Shown piece by piece: positions 1 to 7,848 of a DNA stretch of 64,000 bases. The notes under the pieces are model-generated. The model searched no databases and was not told the DNA's origin. It saw only the letters and a list, made by a program, of their open reading frames with translations. Numbering within the stretch: position 1 is the stretch's first letter; the number at the start of each line of letters is the position of its first letter. The translations under genes were made by a program, and so were the position numbers. The DNA comes from Bacteroidota bacterium (GTDB taxonomy: Bacteria; Bacteroidota; Bacteroidia; Bacteroidales; Prolixibacteraceae): assembly GCA_023251435.1 (NCBI GenBank), contig JAHEYU010000005.1, positions 1-64,000 of the forward strand, written 5' to 3'.

Positions 1-1155
1 TCCTATTATCCGGAAGTAAACCCAAAACTCGAAAGTCATACATTCCATACCTGACGGAACAAATTGCACAATGCCCAACTGGTTTTCGAACGCGAAAAGA
101 AAGGGCGTGTGGCATTTTTAGGCGGCTCAATCACACAGGGTGGAGGCTGGCGCGACAGTATCTGTGACTATTTGCAAAAGCGTTTCCCCGAAACACAATT
201 CGAGTTCATTGCTGCCGGAATTTCGTCGATGGGCAGTACGCCGGGCGCTTTCCGGTTCGAGCGTGATGTACTGGCCAAAGGGAAAGTTGATTTACTGTTT
301 GAAGATGCCGCGGTTAACGATCGCGCCAATGGTTTTGGTACTGAAACTCAAATTATGGGGATGGAAGGCATTGTCCGTCATGCACGCGAATCGAACCCGG
401 CGATGGACATTGTGATGATGCACTTTGTTGATCCGGAGAAGATGACGGAATACCGCAAAGGAATTACTCCACCTGAAATTTTGAACCACGAAAAAGTAGC
501 AGCGCATTACGGCCTTTCAACGATCAATCTGGCCAAAGAAGTGACTGACCGTATTGATAATGGCGAATTCACCTGGGAAAAGGATTTCAAAAACCTCCAT
601 CCTTCTCCATTCGGGCATCATATTTATTTTCAGTCGATGAAGTCGTTTATGGAACAGTGTTGGAGCGGTTTTGTGGCCGACGACGATAAACTGACTGCTT
701 ATCCCCTTCCGGCGAAACTGGCCGAAGCCTGCTATAATCGTGGAATCTTAATTCCGGCGGTAGAAACAAAACAGGTCAAAGGCTGGAAAGTTGATCCCAA
801 CTGGATTCCAGCCGATAAAACCGGAACGCGCCCTGATTTCATAAAAGTTCCGATGTTAATAGCCGAAAATCCGGGCAAAACGCTAAAGTTCGATTTTGAA
901 GGAAATGCCGTTGGAATTGCAGTGGCTTCAGGTCTGGATGCCGGAATTATCGAATACCGCATTGATAAGGGCGAATGGAAGACCCAGGATTTATTTACCC
1001 AATGGAGTTCGCAGTTGCATTTGCCTTGGTTTCACACATTGGCGTATGGTTTAAAATTCGGAAAGCATCGCCTCGAAATAAAGGTTTTGCCTGAAAAGAA
1101 CATTCAAAGCAAAGGAACAGCCTGCCGGATCAGGTATTTCTACGTAAATAAATAG
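1..1155 (+). pseudogene. SGNH/GDSL-family hydrolase, 5' end outside window, split by in-frame TGA
   Basis: The frame is open from base 1, is interrupted by TGA at 52-54, and continues to the stop at 1155. The residues before the stop (SYYPEVNPKLESHTFHT) and after it (RNKLHNAQLVFEREKKGR) read as one continuous protein, so the gene probably starts upstream and carries a nonsense mutation. After the break, the FLGGSIT motif supplies the nucleophile serine block and NLHPSPFGH resembles the C-terminal catalytic His block of SGNH hydrolases. A C-terminal beta-rich domain (about residues 230-363) follows. The only nearby restart is a TTG at 64; it would lack a signal peptide. Homologues are often secreted carbohydrate esterases. 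The fold is fairly certain, the substrate unknown. A sequencing error at 52-54 is possible. Confidence 0.7.
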
Positions 1156-1165
1156 GTATGATGCT

Positions 1166-1194
1166 GTAGAGACGCCTTACTAGGACGTCTCTAC
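1166..1194. repeat. GTAGAGACG palindromic hairpin
   Basis: Perfect 9-bp inverted repeat GTAGAGACG / CGTCTCTAC with an 11-base loop, placed between two convergent genes. I recall similar GTAGAGACG...CGTCTCTAC palindromes as dispersed intergenic repeats in several bacterial phyla. There is no T tract, so terminator function is only possible. Confidence 0.6.
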
Positions 1195-1208
1195 CACCAC
1201 ACAAATAT

Positions 1209-1751
1209 TTATTTCACCAGTTTTGAAATCTCTTTAAATCCGGGAGCACCGGCGCCGCGGGTTAGTTCAAAAAGTATTGATTCACAGGATGTCATCATGA
1301 TTCCTTCGTGCCGGAAGCGTTCCATGGCCAAATCAACATTATCGAACGAGCGCGACGAAACACAATCCATCACCACAATCGGTGTATAGCCAGCTTCTTT
1401 CAGATCGATTGCAGTTTGCAAAACACAAACATGCGATTCGATGCCACAGATAATCACATTTTTAGTACCCGACTGATCTAACTTTTCAGCAAAAGCTGGT
1501 TCGTCATAACAGCTAAAATCTTTCTTTTCAATATACTGAAAACCAGGAATTATGGATTTTATTTCGTCGATGGTTTCGCCCAATCCTTTTGTATATTGTT
1601 GCGTTACGAGCAACTGAAGTCCCAGAATTTGCATGCCCTGAATCAGTTTCACACAATTTTCTACCATTTGTTCGCTATCTTCCATTACCGGAACCAGCCG
1701 TTCCTGAATGTCAATTATCAATCCAATGGTATGTTCTTTTAAAATACGCAT
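1209..1751 (-). CDS. isochorismatase-family cysteine hydrolase
   Basis: A 180-residue cysteine hydrolase of the isochorismatase superfamily (YcaC/nicotinamidase-like fold). From the ATG at 1751 the catalytic triad is visible: Asp14 in LIIDIQE, Lys77 in EKKDFSCY and Cys109 in ESHVCVLQT, followed by the conserved VVMDCVSSRS segment. Eight more residues could be read upstream, but that region is the short-word repeat starting at 1760, so the MRILKEHT start is preferred. Members hydrolyse amide or ester bonds in small molecules; the substrate cannot be read from sequence. It is transcribed towards the preceding hydrolase gene and is not clearly in an operon. Confidence 0.85.
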   Translation of the reverse strand: MRILKEHTIGLIIDIQERLVPVMEDSEQMVENCVKLIQGMQILGLQLLVTQQYTKGLGETIDEIKSIIPGFQYIEKKDFSCYDEPAFAEKLDQSGTKNVIICGIESHVCVLQTAIDLKEAGYTPIVVMDCVSSRSFDNVDLAMERFRHEGIMMTSCESILFELTRGAGAPGFKEISKLVK

Positions 1752-1759
1752 AATTAAAA

Positions 1760-1875
1760 TAGTTTCAAGTTTCAAGTTTCAAGTTCAAAGTTCCAAGTTG
1801 CGTGCCTGTCATGTTTCCCTGCTCCATGCTCTCTGCCCCCAGTTTCAAGTTCAAAGTTCCAGGTTTCAAGTTGAG
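1760..1875. repeat. short-word repeat family A (TTTCAAGT words), two blocks
   Basis: Two blocks, 1761-1800 and 1841-1873, are built from the words TTTCAAGT, TTCAAAGT and TTCCAAGT/TTCCAGGT in tandem, separated by unrelated sequence. Read on the minus strand (ACTTGAAACTTGAAAC) they sit directly upstream of the isochorismatase start. Other copies lie at 3956-3985 and 6251-6281. Confidence 0.75.
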
Positions 1876-1890
1876 GTTTGGCACTGTAAA

Positions 1891-1935
1891 AGACTACTGC
1901 GACTGACCACTGGTCATTGAGACTGACCACTAGAG
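1891..1935. repeat. short-word repeat (GACTGACCACT words)
   Basis: GACTGACCACT occurs twice (from 1911 and from 1921) around GGTCATTGA, preceded by CTACTGCGACTG. It belongs to the TGACC-word family also found at 6186, 11514, 43187 and 57936. TACTGCGACTG recurs at 53341. Confidence 0.6.
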
Positions 1936-1940
1936 ATTGC

Positions 1941-2552
1941 CTACTTTTTTATTCCTGCCTGCAGCCTCGATTTGTCACCCAAATATCCGCCGTGGTGGCG
2001 TTTGGCGTAATCTTCATTGCTGAAATTGATTCGCTTCATCATCATCACCACCAAAACATCGCCAATAACAGTCATTACTGTGGTCGACGTGCTGGGGGTG
2101 AGACCGAGAATGCAAACTTCTCTCGGGTTACCGGTTTCCAGACAAACATCAGCCAGCATGGCCAGTTGCGATTCCTTATTACTAGTAATCACAATCAAGG
2201 GTAAATCTTTATACAGATTTTCTGCCAATTCTACAAGCTCCAAAATCTCACGTGTTTTTCCTGAATTCGAAATCAGTAACAGCAAATCGTTGGGCTGAAT
2301 TACACCTAAATCGCCGTGTTGTGCATCGCTTGGGTGCAAAAATACAGCCGGAGTTCCGGTTGAACTGAATGTTGTTGCAATGTTTAAGGCTATTTGTCCG
2401 GCTTTTCCCATTCCGGAGACAACCAGTTTGCCTTTGAGCCGGTGAACACGTTCTTCAATAAGAACAATGGCCTTTTCGTAAGCATCAGTAACCGGAATAC
2501 TTTGAACAGCTTCGGCTTCCTTACGAAGTACTTGTCTGATTTCTTCGAGCAT
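1941..2552 (-). CDS. D-arabinose-5-phosphate isomerase, SIS domain only
   Basis: A 203-residue single SIS-domain sugar-phosphate isomerase. Conserved blocks are VVSGMGKAG near residues 45-53, HPSDAQHGDLG near 92-102 and SNSGKTREI near 114-122, which match the KdsD/KpsF family. That family converts ribulose-5-phosphate to arabinose-5-phosphate, the first step to Kdo of lipopolysaccharide. The tandem CBS domains of the proteobacterial enzymes are absent; short SIS-only forms are known in Bacteroides. No other Kdo gene is next to it. A related SIS sugar isomerase with another substrate remains possible. Confidence 0.8.
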   Translation of the reverse strand: MLEEIRQVLRKEAEAVQSIPVTDAYEKAIVLIEERVHRLKGKLVVSGMGKAGQIALNIATTFSSTGTPAVFLHPSDAQHGDLGVIQPNDLLLLISNSGKTREILELVELAENLYKDLPLIVITSNKESQLAMLADVCLETGNPREVCILGLTPSTSTTVMTVIGDVLVVMMMKRINFSNEDYAKRHHGGYLGDKSRLQAGIKK

Positions 2553-2767
2553 GTAGTTTGTTTTTAGGGCGGTAAAATTATTCTAAAAAACTAAAAATGC
2601 ATCAAAAAGGATGGCTATTATTGACTGTTTCGATAAGAATTAAAGCAACAATTTTTTACAGAAACTGTTAATATGTTTTTAAAATGCAATTTTATTTATT
2701 ACGATGAGTATATAAATGTGCATATTTAGATGTTTTAAAAAACCAATGTTAACTATTACTTAGTATT

Positions 2768-3901
2768 ATGAAAATTCACGAATATCAAGCCAGACAAATT
2801 TTCAGGGATTATGGCATTCCTGTGCCCGATGGGGTATTGTGTTACACCGTTTATGAAGTTGAAAAAGCTGCCAGGGAGATGGATCGGATGGTGGTTGTAA
2901 AAGCCCAGGTTTTAGCTGGTGGCCGCGGAAAAGCAGGTGGGGTGAAGTTGGCTCGTACTGTTGAAGATGCTGTTGCTGCCGGCAAGCAAATTCTGGGAAT
3001 GGACATCAAAGGGTTGACCGTTGAAAAAGTACTGGTAACCGATGCTGTTGATATTGAAAAAGAATTTTATGTTGGGCTGATCAACGATCGCAATACCAAA
3101 AGCATCACACTGATGGTGAGCGCTGAAGGTGGGGTTGAAATTGAAGAAGTAGCCAAAAATAATCCTGAAAAAATCATCAAGTATTCCATCAACCCTTTGA
3201 CAGGCTTGTTGGATTATCAGGCAAGAAATGTTGCAATGGAATTGTTTGGCAATATTAAACTGGCCCAAAAAGCTGCTTCAATTTTTATAAAGCTGTACAA
3301 ATTGTACATTGAAACAGATGCGACGCTTGCTGAAATTAATCCGCTTGTGCTCACTCCTGAAAATGAAATACTGGCTATTGATGGTAAAATGAATTTCGAC
3401 GATAACGCATTGTTTCGTCAGCCCAAAATACTTGCCATGCGCGAGCCCGATGCAGAAGAACTTCAGGAAATAGCAGCCAACGAAAAAGGTCTGGCATACA
3501 TCAAATTAGATGGCAACATCGGGTGCATGGTTAATGGCGCAGGATTGGCAATGGCAACTATGGACATGATTAAATTGTATGGTGGGTCGCCTGCCAACTT
3601 CCTCGATATTGGCGGAAGCTCTAACCCGCAAAAGGTGATTGATGCAATGAATATTTTGCTTAGCGATAAAAACGTGAAAGCGGTGATGATCAACATTTTT
3701 GGCGGTATTACACGTTGCGACGATGTTGCAAAAGGTTTGATCAAAGCTTTGGAAATCATCATGACCGATATACCGATTGTGGTTCGACTTTCAGGAACAA
3801 ATGCTGAAGAAGGACTGGCTTTATTAAAAGAAACAGGTCTTCCAACTGTAAGTTCGATGAGCGAAGCCGCCCAAAAGGCGATTGAGCTAAGCAAACGGTA
3901 G
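2768..3901 (+). CDS. sucC: succinyl-CoA ligase, beta subunit
   Basis: A 377-residue ATP-grasp subunit of succinyl-CoA synthetase, which interconverts succinyl-CoA and succinate with nucleotide triphosphate formation in the TCA cycle. It begins with the family-typical MKIHEYQAR, has the ATP-grasp fold through about residue 235 (VVVKAQVLAGGRGKAGG), and then the ligase domain with INIFGGITRCD near residue 305. Length is normal. It is followed after 102 bases by sucD, and that gap carries a short-word repeat. The 215-base upstream region is AT-rich and shows no confident promoter match. Confidence 0.95.
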   Translation: MKIHEYQARQIFRDYGIPVPDGVLCYTVYEVEKAAREMDRMVVVKAQVLAGGRGKAGGVKLARTVEDAVAAGKQILGMDIKGLTVEKVLVTDAVDIEKEFYVGLINDRNTKSITLMVSAEGGVEIEEVAKNNPEKIIKYSINPLTGLLDYQARNVAMELFGNIKLAQKAASIFIKLYKLYIETDATLAEINPLVLTPENEILAIDGKMNFDDNALFRQPKILAMREPDAEELQEIAANEKGLAYIKLDGNIGCMVNGAGLAMATMDMIKLYGGSPANFLDIGGSSNPQKVIDAMNILLSDKNVKAVMINIFGGITRCDDVAKGLIKALEIIMTDIPIVVRLSGTNAEEGLALLKETGLPTVSSMSEAAQKAIELSKR

Positions 3902-3955
3902 TTTTTATTAAATATCCAATACTGAATATTGAATAATCAATTTCCAAAAGGGACA

Positions 3956-3985
3956 ACTTGAAACCTGGAACTTGAAATTTGAAAC
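3956..3985. repeat. short-word repeat family A inside the sucC-sucD gap
   Basis: Words ACTTGAAAC, CTGGAACTTG and AAATTTGAAAC run in tandem just upstream of the sucD start. Just before them, 3912-3944 holds AATACTGAATATTGAATAA words of a different kind. Both lie within what should be one transcript. Confidence 0.7.
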
Positions 3986-4003
3986 TTTTAAATAACACAT
4001 AAA

Positions 4004-4885
4004 ATGAGCATTTTAGTCAATAAAGATACAAAGCTGGTTGTTCAGGGAATAACCGGTCGCGATGGTAAATTTCATGCCAGTAAAATGAAAGAATACGGCA
4101 CCAACATCGTTGCAGGAGTTTCTCCCGGCAAGGAAGGTGAAACACTCGATGGTATTCCGGTTTTCAATTCGGTAGCCCATGCGGTTAAAGCCACAGGAGC
4201 CAATACTTCTATTATTTTTGTACCTGCCGCTTTTGCTGCCGATGCAATTTTGGAAGCTTCGGATGCAGGAATAGCACTGGTAATCGCTATCAGCGAGGGA
4301 GTTCCAATTCAGGATATGATAAGGATAACTCCAATTCTGAAGCTAAACGGAACGCTTTTAATCGGCCCCAACTGTCCGGGATTAATTACTCCCGGAGAAG
4401 CGCTGGTTGGGATTTTACCTGCCATGATTTTCAAGGAAGGAAATATTGGTTTTATCTCGCGCAGCGGTACTTTGACCTACGAAGTTGTAAATCTGCTCAC
4501 ACAGAACGATTTTGGACAGACTACCTGTGTTGGAATTGGCGGCGATCCGGTTGCCGGATTGTACTTTATCGATTTGCTCGAGATGTTCGAGAATGATCCT
4601 GAAACCAAAGCGGTTGTTTTAATTGGTGAAATTGGTGGTGATGCTGAAGAGCAGGCTGCCCAATATATTGCTGAAAAAATGACCAAACCGGTGGTTGCTT
4701 TCATAGCCGGACAAACAGCTCCTCCCGGAAAAAGGATGGGTCATGCGGGCGCCATCATTTCGAGCGGTTCGGGAACTGCAGAGGAAAAGATTGCAGCTTT
4801 CAACAAAGCCGGTGTACCGGTTGCCAAAGAACCCGGCGAAATACCTGAATTGCTGAGGAGGAGACTGGCGGAACAAAGTAAGTGA
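4004..4885 (+). CDS. sucD: succinyl-CoA ligase, alpha subunit
   Basis: A 293-residue CoA-binding alpha subunit and partner of the preceding beta subunit. The N-terminal CoA-binding domain starts [17 protein letters not shown]. The phosphohistidine is His247 in [21 protein letters not shown] near residue 125 is the family signature. It ends in TGA, showing that UGA is a normal stop here. A strong intrinsic terminator follows at 4985-5012. Confidence 0.95.
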   Translation: MSILVNKDTKLVVQGITGRDGKFHASKMKEYGTNIVAGVSPGKEGETLDGIPVFNSVAHAVKATGANTSIIFVPAAFAADAILEASDAGIALVIAISEGVPIQDMIRITPILKLNGTLLIGPNCPGLITPGEALVGILPAMIFKEGNIGFISRSGTLTYEVVNLLTQNDFGQTTCVGIGGDPVAGLYFIDLLEMFENDPETKAVVLIGEIGGDAEEQAAQYIAEKMTKPVVAFIAGQTAPPGKRMGHAGAIISSGSGTAEEKIAAFNKAGVPVAKEPGEIPELLRRRLAEQSK

Positions 4886-4899
4886 TCCTGCCAAAAACG

Positions 4900-4962
4900 T
4901 TCCGAGTTGCGGGATACGGGTTTTGGTTTAACATCGCAATTCGTATCTCGTAACCCGCAACA
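4900..4962. repeat. repeat family C (GAGTTGCGGGATNCGGG)
   Basis: The sequence contains GAGTTGCGGGATACGGGTTT and, at its end, GTAACCCGCAAC, so its ends are inversely related (GTTGCGGG / CCCGCAAC). A second copy at 7788-7843 shares GAGTTGCGGGAT(A/G)CGGGTTT and CAACCCGCA. Confidence 0.7.
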
Positions 4963-4984
4963 ATATATAAATCAATTTGATAAG

Positions 4985-5012
4985 AGGCAAACAGTTCGGT
5001 TTGCCTTTTTTT
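4985..5012 (+). terminator. intrinsic terminator after sucD
   Basis: Perfect 8-bp stem AGGCAAAC / GTTTGCCT with a six-base loop (AGTTCG), followed by a run of seven T. It separates sucCD from the GntR gene. Confidence 0.9.
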
Positions 5013-5041
5013 ATTAATTTCGGGCATCCAATCAAACTGGC

Positions 5042-6055
5042 ATGTTGAAAAACCTTAAAATAAACTCTGAATCGGAAGTCCCCAAATACAGGCAGGTAGT
5101 TGATCTGTTTATTTCGGATATCGAAGCCGGTATTTTCAAACAGGGACAGCGTATTCCGTCCATCAACGAAACCAGTGAAGAATTGCTCCTTTCGCGCGAC
5201 ACCGTTGAAAAGGCCTACGTTTACATGAAAAAGAAAGGTATTCTGTTGGCCGTTCGGGGGAAAGGTTACTACATTAATCAGGTGAATGTGAGCAGGAAAT
5301 TAAAGATTTGCCTGATATTTAATAAACTAAGTAATTACAAGAGAAGTATTTACTATTCGTTTGTTAAGACAATGGGAACCAGGGCAAGTGTCGATGTTGC
5401 AATTTACAACTACGATCCCGATGAATTTGAAGCCATTATCGATAACAACCTGAACAACTACGATTATTTCGTTATTCTGCCACATGTGAGGAACGAAAAT
5501 TCCAATATCAGCCAGGTAATCAAAAAGATTCCGCGCGAAAAAGTATTGTTCATCGACCGTTTTCTCGATGAGTTAAAAGACTATCCGGTGGTTTATCAGG
5601 AATACGACAAGGATATTCAGTCGGCATTAAGCTGCGGACTCGACCTTTTAAGAAAATACACCAGATTAAACCTTGTTTTTCCGCAAGCCGAATTTTACCC
5701 ACCCTATATTGTACGCGGATTTCAGATTTTTTGCCAGGTACACGGATTCCCATTTACCATTATCGATCGGATGGAAGACACCGAAATCCGGCAGGGAGAA
5801 GCCTATATCATTGTTTCTGATGATGACTTGTATGCTTTTATCCGGAAAGTGAAACAGCAATACTGGACACTTGGAAAAGATTGTGGGGTAGTGGCTTACA
5901 ACGAAAATCAGGTAAAAGAAATTCTGTGCGACGGTATTACCACCATCTCGACCAATCACGAAGAAATCGGGCAACTTGCCGCCCAAATGATCCTCACCCA
6001 AAAGTTTGAACAGATTAAAAGCCCATTTGAGTTTATTCGAAGAAATTCGTTGTAG
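5042..6055 (+). CDS. GntR-family transcriptional regulator with periplasmic-binding-type effector domain
   Basis: A 337-residue regulator. Residues 10-75 form a GntR winged helix (VPKYRQVVDLFISDIEAG, QRIPSINETSEELLLSRDTVEKAY, GKGYYI). Residues 90-337 resemble a LacI/periplasmic-binding sugar-sensing domain (KICLIFNKLSNYKRSIYYSF, FVILPHVRNE, TTISTNHEEIGQLAAQMI). Bacteroidota regulators of this build commonly control sugar catabolism. It is followed on the opposite strand by uxaA and uxaB, so it is a candidate regulator of uronate use; that link is positional only. The CGTGTTCGYACACG sites before uxaB have a LacI-like centre, so another regulator may bind them. Confidence 0.85.
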   Translation: MLKNLKINSESEVPKYRQVVDLFISDIEAGIFKQGQRIPSINETSEELLLSRDTVEKAYVYMKKKGILLAVRGKGYYINQVNVSRKLKICLIFNKLSNYKRSIYYSFVKTMGTRASVDVAIYNYDPDEFEAIIDNNLNNYDYFVILPHVRNENSNISQVIKKIPREKVLFIDRFLDELKDYPVVYQEYDKDIQSALSCGLDLLRKYTRLNLVFPQAEFYPPYIVRGFQIFCQVHGFPFTIIDRMEDTEIRQGEAYIIVSDDDLYAFIRKVKQQYWTLGKDCGVVAYNENQVKEILCDGITTISTNHEEIGQLAAQMILTQKFEQIKSPFEFIRRNSL

Positions 6056-6069
6056 AAGGAAAAGCCTCA

Positions 6070-6105
6070 TCCCCAGCCCTTCTCCGGGGGAGAAGGGAGT
6101 CAGGC
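6070..6105. repeat. hairpin repeat family D (CATCCCCARCCCTTC)
   Basis: CATCCCCAGCCCTTC leads into a 9-bp perfect stem CCCTTCTCC / GGAGAAGGG (6077-6097) with a three-G loop. A sister copy lies at 28803-28840. Both directly follow the stop of a plus-strand gene, so they may work as terminators or mRNA 3' stabilisers. Confidence 0.7.
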
Positions 6106-6185
6106 GACCGATATTTCAATTAGGTACTTATTAAAAGTTGATCATTTGCTTGGTGTCATTTTGGGCATTAGATTCGCGTCCTTTT

Positions 6186-6238
6186 AAATGACAATTAAAT
6201 GACTACAAATGACCATCAATGACCTAGCAACCATTAAC
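6186..6238. repeat. short-word repeat family B (AATGACNA words)
   Basis: Four or more tandem AATGAC words (AAATGACAATT, AAATGACTACA, AATGACCATC, AATGACCTAG) in the gap between convergent genes. Confidence 0.7.
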
Positions 6239-6250
6239 TACAGCAGATCC

Positions 6251-6281
6251 ACTTGAAACCTGGAACCTGGAACTTGAAACT
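6251..6281. repeat. short-word repeat family A
   Basis: ACTTGAAACCTGGAAC followed by CTGGAACTTGAAAC, ending three bases before the uxaA stop codon. Same words as at 1760 and 3956. Confidence 0.7.
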
Positions 6282-6284
6282 TTT

Positions 6285-7772
6285 TTACAGCGTCACCCCG
6301 GTTTTGAAAATCGAAATTTCCTTGAAGCCGCTTTCTTCGTGCCTAAGTTTTTTACCTGAAGAAACTTCTATTACGAACTGTATAAATTCTTCGAGCAACT
6401 GATCCATTGTTTTGTCTTCGAGCAACTGCCCGGCATTGAAGTCGATCCAGTTTTTCTTTTTGTTGAAAAGTGCCGAGTTGGTCGATATTTTCATGGTCGG
6501 TACAAAACTTCCAAAAGGAGTTCCTCTTCCGGTAGTAAAAAGTACCAACTGGCATCCGCTGAAACCCAATGCTGATGAGGCAACCAGATCGTTGCCCGGA
6601 GCCGACAATAAATTCAGTCCTTTCACTTTAATTGGTTCAGCATATTTCAAAACATCCATCACGGTAGCAGTTCCGCCTTTTTGGGTGCAGCCCAGCGACT
6701 TGTCTTCGAGCGTTGAAATGCCGCCCTGTTTATTGCCGGGCGATGGATTTTCGTACACCGGCAAATCGTGCTGCATGTAATATTCCTTAAAATCGTTGAT
6801 CAGGCTCACCGTTTTGTCGAAAGTTGCGCGGTCTTTTGCCCTTGCCATCAGCAATGTTTCGGCGCCAAACATCTCCGGAACTTCGGTCAGAACAGTGGTT
6901 CCGCCCTGTGCGATCAAAAAATCGGAGAAGGCGCCGACCAGCGGATTGGCTGTAATTCCTGAAAAACCATCCGATCCGCCACATTTCAACCCAACTTTCA
7001 GTTCAGAAAGCGGAATGGCTTCGCGGCGATCGTTTTTCATCTGTTCGTAAATTTCTTTCAGCAATTCAACTCCGGCTTCAATTTCATCATCTACTTCCTG
7101 TGCCACCAGAAATTTAATCCGTTCAGGATCGTAATCGCCGATAACGGTTTTAAGTTGCGAAATCTGATTGTTCTCGCAACCCAAACCAAGCACCAAAACG
7201 CCACCTGCATTCGGATGGTTTATGATGTCGGCCAACGCTTTTTGTGTATTCTTATGGTCGTCGCCCAATTGCGAGCAACCGTAATTGTGCTTGAAAACCT
7301 CGATGGCATCAATGTTTTCAGGATTTACTTCTTTCTGAAAAAGATTGATGATTTGCTGAGCCTGACCGTTTACACAACCTACTGTTGGCACCACCCATAT
7401 TTCATTCCGTATTCCTGAATTTCCGTTGCTGCGGCGGAATCCGTCGAAAGTTAAAGTGCGTTTCGAATACCTTATTTCATTAATTTTTTGGTTAAACGAA
7501 TAAGTAATTGTTCCGGAAAGATTGGTTTTCAGGTTGTGAGCGTGCACGTGCGCCCCGATTTTAATTTCTTCGGTGGCATGACCAATCGGAGCGCCATATT
7601 TAATGACATTTTTCCCGTTTTCGATGGTTTCGAGCGCTACTTTGTGGCCAACCGGAATTTCTTCCAGAAGAATAATTTTGCGACCGTCAATTACTACAGT
7701 TTCTCCTTTTTGACCTGCTTCCAGGCACACCGCCACATTGTCGATTGGATTGATCGTTATGAATTTTGACAT
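6285..7772 (-). CDS. uxaA: altronate dehydratase
   Basis: A 495-residue UxaA-family dehydratase converting D-altronate to 2-dehydro-3-deoxy-D-gluconate in galacturonate catabolism. An N-terminal SAF-like domain (about residues 1-100) precedes the catalytic domain with NYGCSQLGDDH, LGLGCENNQ, LKCGGSDGFSGITANPLVG and GRGTPFGSFVPTMKISTN. The ATG at 7772 (MSKFITINPIDN) is chosen because the frame further upstream, up to 7856, runs through repeat C and overlaps uxaB. It lies 76 bases downstream of uxaB and is very probably co-transcribed with it. Confidence 0.93.
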   Translation of the reverse strand: MSKFITINPIDNVAVCLEAGQKGETVVIDGRKIILLEEIPVGHKVALETIENGKNVIKYGAPIGHATEEIKIGAHVHAHNLKTNLSGTITYSFNQKINEIRYSKRTLTFDGFRRSNGNSGIRNEIWVVPTVGCVNGQAQQIINLFQKEVNPENIDAIEVFKHNYGCSQLGDDHKNTQKALADIINHPNAGGVLVLGLGCENNQISQLKTVIGDYDPERIKFLVAQEVDDEIEAGVELLKEIYEQMKNDRREAIPLSELKVGLKCGGSDGFSGITANPLVGAFSDFLIAQGGTTVLTEVPEMFGAETLLMARAKDRATFDKTVSLINDFKEYYMQHDLPVYENPSPGNKQGGISTLEDKSLGCTQKGGTATVMDVLKYAEPIKVKGLNLLSAPGNDLVASSALGFSGCQLVLFTTGRGTPFGSFVPTMKISTNSALFNKKKNWIDFNAGQLLEDKTMDQLLEEFIQFVIEVSSGKKLRHEESGFKEISIFKTGVTL

Positions 7773-7787
7773 TTTTTTTATTGTTAT

Positions 7788-7843
7788 GAGTTGCGGGATG
7801 CGGGTTTCGGTAACACGTAACTCGGAACACGCAACCCGCATCA
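7788..7843. repeat. repeat family C inside the uxaB-uxaA gap
   Basis: Contains GAGTTGCGGGATGCGGGTTT and GCAACCCGCA, inversely related ends as in the copy at 4900-4962. It fills most of the 76-base gap between two co-oriented genes and would be transcribed. Confidence 0.7.
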
Positions 7844-7848
7844 TTTCT

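Noticed and set aside
2017-2204. Plus-strand open frame with a run of His codons
   Set aside because: It is antisense to the SIS isomerase gene; the His run is the complement of its codons for VVMMMKR and is a coding shadow.
3902-4003. Regulatory RNA or riboswitch in the sucC-sucD gap
   Set aside because: The sequence consists of short-word repeats also found elsewhere and shows no stable fold.
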